Below are positions 19,335 to 21,710 of a stretch of DNA of 21,710 bases, in pieces. Under the pieces are notes generated by a model. That model saw nothing but the letters and a program-made list of their open reading frames with translations, did no database searches and was not told the DNA's origin. The first letter of the stretch is position 1; every line of letters begins with the position of its first letter. A program made the translations under genes and the position numbers. The stretch comes from an uncultured Thermomonas sp. (GTDB lineage Bacteria; Pseudomonadota; Gammaproteobacteria; Xanthomonadales; Xanthomonadaceae), in NCBI GenBank assembly GCA_946480065.1, contig CAMLJA010000005.1, forward strand, positions 1 to 21,710. Direction: 5' to 3'.

Positions 19335-20649
19335 CGGCGTCGCCCGGATCGGTGTCCGGCATGCGCTGCAGCAGCAGCTTGTCGATGCGCGGGCCGTCCA
19401 GGTCGACGATCTCGACCCGCCACAGCCCGAGCCGGAAATGCTCGCCGACGTGCGGGATCCGCCCGAAGTGGGCGATCGCCAGCCCGGCGGTGGTGTGGTA
19501 GTCGTGCTCCTCGGCGTCGGCCAGGCGCTCGCCGGTCAGTTCCCGCAGCTCGTCGATGTGCAGGCCCCCGTCCACCAGCAGCGAGCCGTCCTCGCGCGCC
19601 ACCACCAGCGCCTCCAGGTCGTGGGCCTCGCCGGACTGCAGCCGGCCCAGCACGGCGTCCATGACGTCGCTCACGGTGACCAGGCCCTGGATGTCGCCAT
19701 ATTCGTCGACCACCAGCGCCAGCGCCTGTTGCTCCTCGCGCAGGATCTCGACCAGCTTCAGCGCGTGGGTGGACTCGGACACGAACAGTGCCGGCCGCAG
19801 GTCGCGGAACAGCTCGGGCGCGTCCTTGCCCAATTCGTCCAGCAGGGTCTTGACCTCCAGCACCCCGGCCACGTCGGCGTCTCCGCCGCGGTACACCGGG
19901 TAGCGCGAGAACGGGGTTTCCTGCATCGCCGCCAGGTTGTCCGCCAGCGCCGCGTTGGCGTCCAGCCAGGCGATGTCCTTGCGCGGGGTCATCAGGCTCT
20001 CGGCGGTGCGGTCGCCCAGCCGCATCACCCGGTTCATCATGTTGCGCTCGTCGAGGTCCAGCACGCCCTGCTCGTGGCCCTCGCTCACCAGCATCTGGAT
20101 CTCTTCCTCGGTGATGGCGCCGCGGGCGTCGTCGCGGATGCCCAGCAGGCGCAGCACCGCGCGGTTGATCGCCGCCAGCAGGCCGACCAGCGGCTTCGCG
20201 CCGGTGGCCAGCGCCTGCAGCGGGATGGCCACGATGCTGGCGATGCGTTCCGGGTTGGTCAGCGCCAGGCGCTTGGGGATCAGCTCGCCGAAGATCACCG
20301 ACAGCGCGGTGATCACGGTCACCGCGGCGCCGACCCCGATCGTGGACGCATACTCGCTGGCGACCGGGAGCAGGGGGCGCAGCTTCCCGGCGATCACCCC
20401 GCCCAGCGCGTCGCCGCCCAGCACGCCGGTGAGGACGGTGATCAGGGTGATGCCGACCTGCACGGTCGACAGCAGGTCGTCCGGCTTGTCCACCAGGCCC
20501 ATCGCCACGCGGGCGCCGCGGCTGGGATGGTCCGGGTCCTCCGCCAGCTGCTTGAGCCGCAGCTTGCGCGAGGTCATCAGCGCCATCTCCGAGACCGCGA
20601 AGAAGGCGTTCAGGGCGATCAGCGCCACCACCACCAGGATCTCAACCAT
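19321..20649 (-). CDS. CNNM/CBS/CorC-domain membrane protein (hemolysin C / YtfL-PaeA type)
   Basis: A 442-residue protein with the three-part layout of the family. An N-terminal CNNM (DUF21) membrane domain (about 1-180: ILVVVALIALNAFFAVSEMALMTSRK, SVIFGELIPKRLAL) comes first, then a CBS pair (about 200-325: MTPRKDIAWLDANA, ALALVVDEYGDIQGLVTVSDVMDAVLG), then a C-terminal CorC/HlyC domain (about 340-425: LLVDGGLHIDELREL, YHTTAGLAIAHFGRIPHVGE). Members are linked to Mg2+/Co2+ homeostasis (CorB/CorC). From memory this sequence looks closest to YtfL/PaeA, reported as a polyamine exporter, but that is an impression. ATG 20649 is chosen over an upstream ATG because GGAGG lies 5 nt before it and the hydrophobic N-terminus begins there. 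It overlaps exoD by 14 bp. Confidence 0.92.
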   Translation of the reverse strand: MVEILVVVALIALNAFFAVSEMALMTSRKLRLKQLAEDPDHPSRGARVAMGLVDKPDDLLSTVQVGITLITVLTGVLGGDALGGVIAGKLRPLLPVASEYASTIGVGAAVTVITALSVIFGELIPKRLALTNPERIASIVAIPLQALATGAKPLVGLLAAINRAVLRLLGIRDDARGAITEEEIQMLVSEGHEQGVLDLDERNMMNRVMRLGDRTAESLMTPRKDIAWLDANAALADNLAAMQETPFSRYPVYRGGDADVAGVLEVKTLLDELGKDAPELFRDLRPALFVSESTHALKLVEILREEQQALALVVDEYGDIQGLVTVSDVMDAVLGRLQSGEAHDLEALVVAREDGSLLVDGGLHIDELRELTGERLADAEEHDYHTTAGLAIAHFGRIPHVGEHFRLGLWRVEIVDLDGPRIDKLLLQRMPDTDPGDADDHD

Positions 20650-20762
20650 CGCGGCCTCCGCCGGCGAGCGGGCGCGCGCCGGGTCCCGCGGCATGGCGGT
20701 CGGGGCGGGACGGCGGTGGTGGGCGGGGGGATTCGTCCATGGAGTGCGCGGGGCGCGGCCGG

Positions 20763-20768
20763 ATCATA
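20763..20768 (-). promoter_or_regulatory. -10 element of the CorC-like/exoD operon
   Basis: The minus strand reads TATGAT, continuing TATGATCCGGC, an 11-base match to the lrp -10 region at 7789. It implies a leader of about 105 nt. No -35 element is apparent. The rest of the 206-bp divergent gap (20650-20855) holds the opposing promoter and no gene. Confidence 0.4.
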
Positions 20769-20817
20769 GCAGGGCGTCAGGGCGCCCAGCCTGCGCGCAC
20801 GGCAGTCATGGAACCGT

Positions 20818-20823
20818 CATAAT
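20818..20823 (+). promoter_or_regulatory. -10 element of the DUF47-pit promoter
   Basis: CATAAT, one base from consensus, lies 32 nt before ATG 20856, giving a leader of about 25 nt. No good -35 hexamer was found, and no clear direct-repeat pho box was recognised upstream. Confidence 0.4.
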
Positions 20824-20855
20824 CCCGCACCGACGTCCCGCATCGGCAGGTTCCC

Positions 20856-21482
20856 ATGTTCTCGCTGCAGACCATCTTCGGCCACGGCAAGCAGTTCTAC
20901 GCGCTGTTCAACGAGGCCGCCGAGGCCGCCCACGACAGCACCCGAGCCCTGCACGCCATGCTGCGCGACCGCGCCGCCAACCCCTCGCTGGAGCCGTTCA
21001 AGCACGCGCGCCAGCGCGAGCGGGTGGCCTCCGACAAGATCAGCCAGGCGCTGGTGGACAGCTTCATCACCCCGTTCGAGCGCGAGGACATCGAGGCGCT
21101 GGGTTCGGCCCTGTACAAGATCCCCAAGCAGGTGGAGCGCTTCGCCGACCGCTACGAGCTGGCGCGGCACCGCCTGGACGGGATCGACTTCGCCCCGCGC
21201 GCGGCGATGCTGGAGCAGGCCGCGGCGGTGGTGGTGGAGATGGTGCGCGAGTTGCCCACCCTGCGCCTGGACCGGATGAAGGCGCTCAACGACCGCCTGC
21301 GGGTGATCGAGATGGAGGCCGACCGGCTGATCCTGGAACTGCACCGCGACATCTACTCGGGCAACCTGGACGCCGGCGAGATGTTCCTGCTCAAGGAATT
21401 CTTCGAGATCATGGAGAAGGCCATCGACCGCTGCCGCGAGGCCGGCGTGGTGGCCTACGAAATCGTGCTGAAGAATTCCTGA
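20856..21482 (+). CDS. DUF47/PhoU-like protein, Pit accessory protein
   Basis: A 208-residue, mostly helical, soluble protein with the DUF47 pattern: FYALFNEAAEAAHDSTRALHAML at the start, SFITPFEREDIEALGSALYKIPKQVERFADRY in the middle (acidic E-D-I and Asp residues typical of PhoU-like metal sites), and FFEIMEKAIDRCREAG at the end. DUF47 proteins are distant PhoU relatives usually encoded just before a PiT phosphate permease, as here (21-bp gap), and are thought to modulate it. The ATG follows a possible CATAAT box. Its divergent neighbour is the CorC-like gene. Confidence 0.93.
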   Translation: MFSLQTIFGHGKQFYALFNEAAEAAHDSTRALHAMLRDRAANPSLEPFKHARQRERVASDKISQALVDSFITPFEREDIEALGSALYKIPKQVERFADRYELARHRLDGIDFAPRAAMLEQAAAVVVEMVRELPTLRLDRMKALNDRLRVIEMEADRLILELHRDIYSGNLDAGEMFLLKEFFEIMEKAIDRCREAGVVAYEIVLKNS

Positions 21483-21503
21483 TCCGGCGGCCGGAGACGC
21501 ACG

Positions 21504-21710
21504 ATGCTGACCCTGCTGCTGCTGGTGATCGTTGCCGCGCTCGTGTTCGAGTTCATCAACGGCTTCCACGACACCGCCAACTCGATCGCCACGGTGGTGG
21601 CGACCAAGGTGCTCTCGCCCGGCCAGGCAGTGATCCTGGCGGCGTCGATGAACCTGGTCGGCGCGTTCGCCGGCACCGCGGTGGCCAAGACCATCGCCAG
21701 CGGACTGATC
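21504..21710 (+). CDS. Inorganic phosphate transporter, PiT family, N-terminal part (cut by window edge)
   Basis: The first 69 codons read to the window end with no stop. They encode a membrane helix (MLTLLLLVIVAALVFEFI) followed by the PiT signature NGFHDTANSIATVVATK, then a second hydrophobic segment (AVILAASMNLVGAFAGTAVAKTIA). PiT permeases import phosphate, often as a metal-phosphate complex, with protons or sodium. GGAG at 21493-21496 gives a ribosome binding site 7 nt before ATG 21504. It is 21 bp after the DUF47 gene, so the two form an operon. The remaining ten or so membrane segments lie outside the window. Confidence 0.93.
   Translation, partial: MLTLLLLVIVAALVFEFINGFHDTANSIATVVATKVLSPGQAVILAASMNLVGAFAGTAVAKTIASGLI

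Overview
The window is very GC-rich and densely coded. Its gene order and protein sequences point to the chromosome of a gammaproteobacterium in the Xanthomonadaceae/Lysobacteraceae (Lysobacter, Luteimonas, Xanthomonas or Stenotrophomonas type). Supporting this are the ftsY/rsmD/coaD block followed by a YfhL-type ferredoxin, the queA-tgt-yajC-secD-secF run with a convergent suhB, and a PiT transporter preceded by its DUF47 partner. I see no tRNA, rRNA, CRISPR array, insertion sequence, phage gene or attachment site. No gap between genes exceeds about 210 bp. Species-level placement is not possible by eye.

Layout: 1-309 is the N-terminal end of ftsY (minus, cut by the window edge). From 410 to 5422 seven plus-strand genes follow closely: rsmD, coaD, a small lipoprotein, a 2[4Fe-4S] ferredoxin, gamma-glutamyltransferase, a metallo-beta-lactamase-fold hydrolase and a MAPEG-family membrane protein. 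Two minus-strand genes follow, upp and an unusual class-III aminotransferase. The aminotransferase diverges from an Lrp/AsnC regulator. Next comes the plus-strand housekeeping run queA, tgt, yajC, secD and secF (queuosine tRNA modification and the accessory Sec complex), closed by a strong bidirectional terminator facing suhB. suhB diverges from trmJ. trmJ is followed by a periplasmic PhnD-like binding protein gene and a membrane GGDEF-EAL gene. Two overlapping minus-strand genes, an ExoD-family protein and a CNNM/CBS/CorC-family protein, come next. The window ends in a DUF47/PhoU-like gene and the first 69 codons of a PiT phosphate permease.

Most of the window is ordinary core genome. The most system-like element is the binding-protein/GGDEF-EAL pair at 15546-18691. 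The binding protein has no ABC permease or ATPase gene nearby, and its stop overlaps the start of a c-di-GMP enzyme that has a periplasmic sensor region. This suggests a ligand-sensing c-di-GMP module comparable in design to NspS-MbaA. Second is the aminotransferase/Lrp divergent pair, where a perfect 7-bp inverted repeat lies between the two candidate promoters. At a smaller scale there are candidate leaderless promoters (TAnnnT placed 6-8 nt before the ATG), a back-to-back overlapping promoter pair between suhB and trmJ, and a hairpin that could cover the ferredoxin ribosome binding site.

All product calls rest on reading translated motifs and family memory. No database search was possible. 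Promoter calls are pattern matches and are much less certain than the gene calls.
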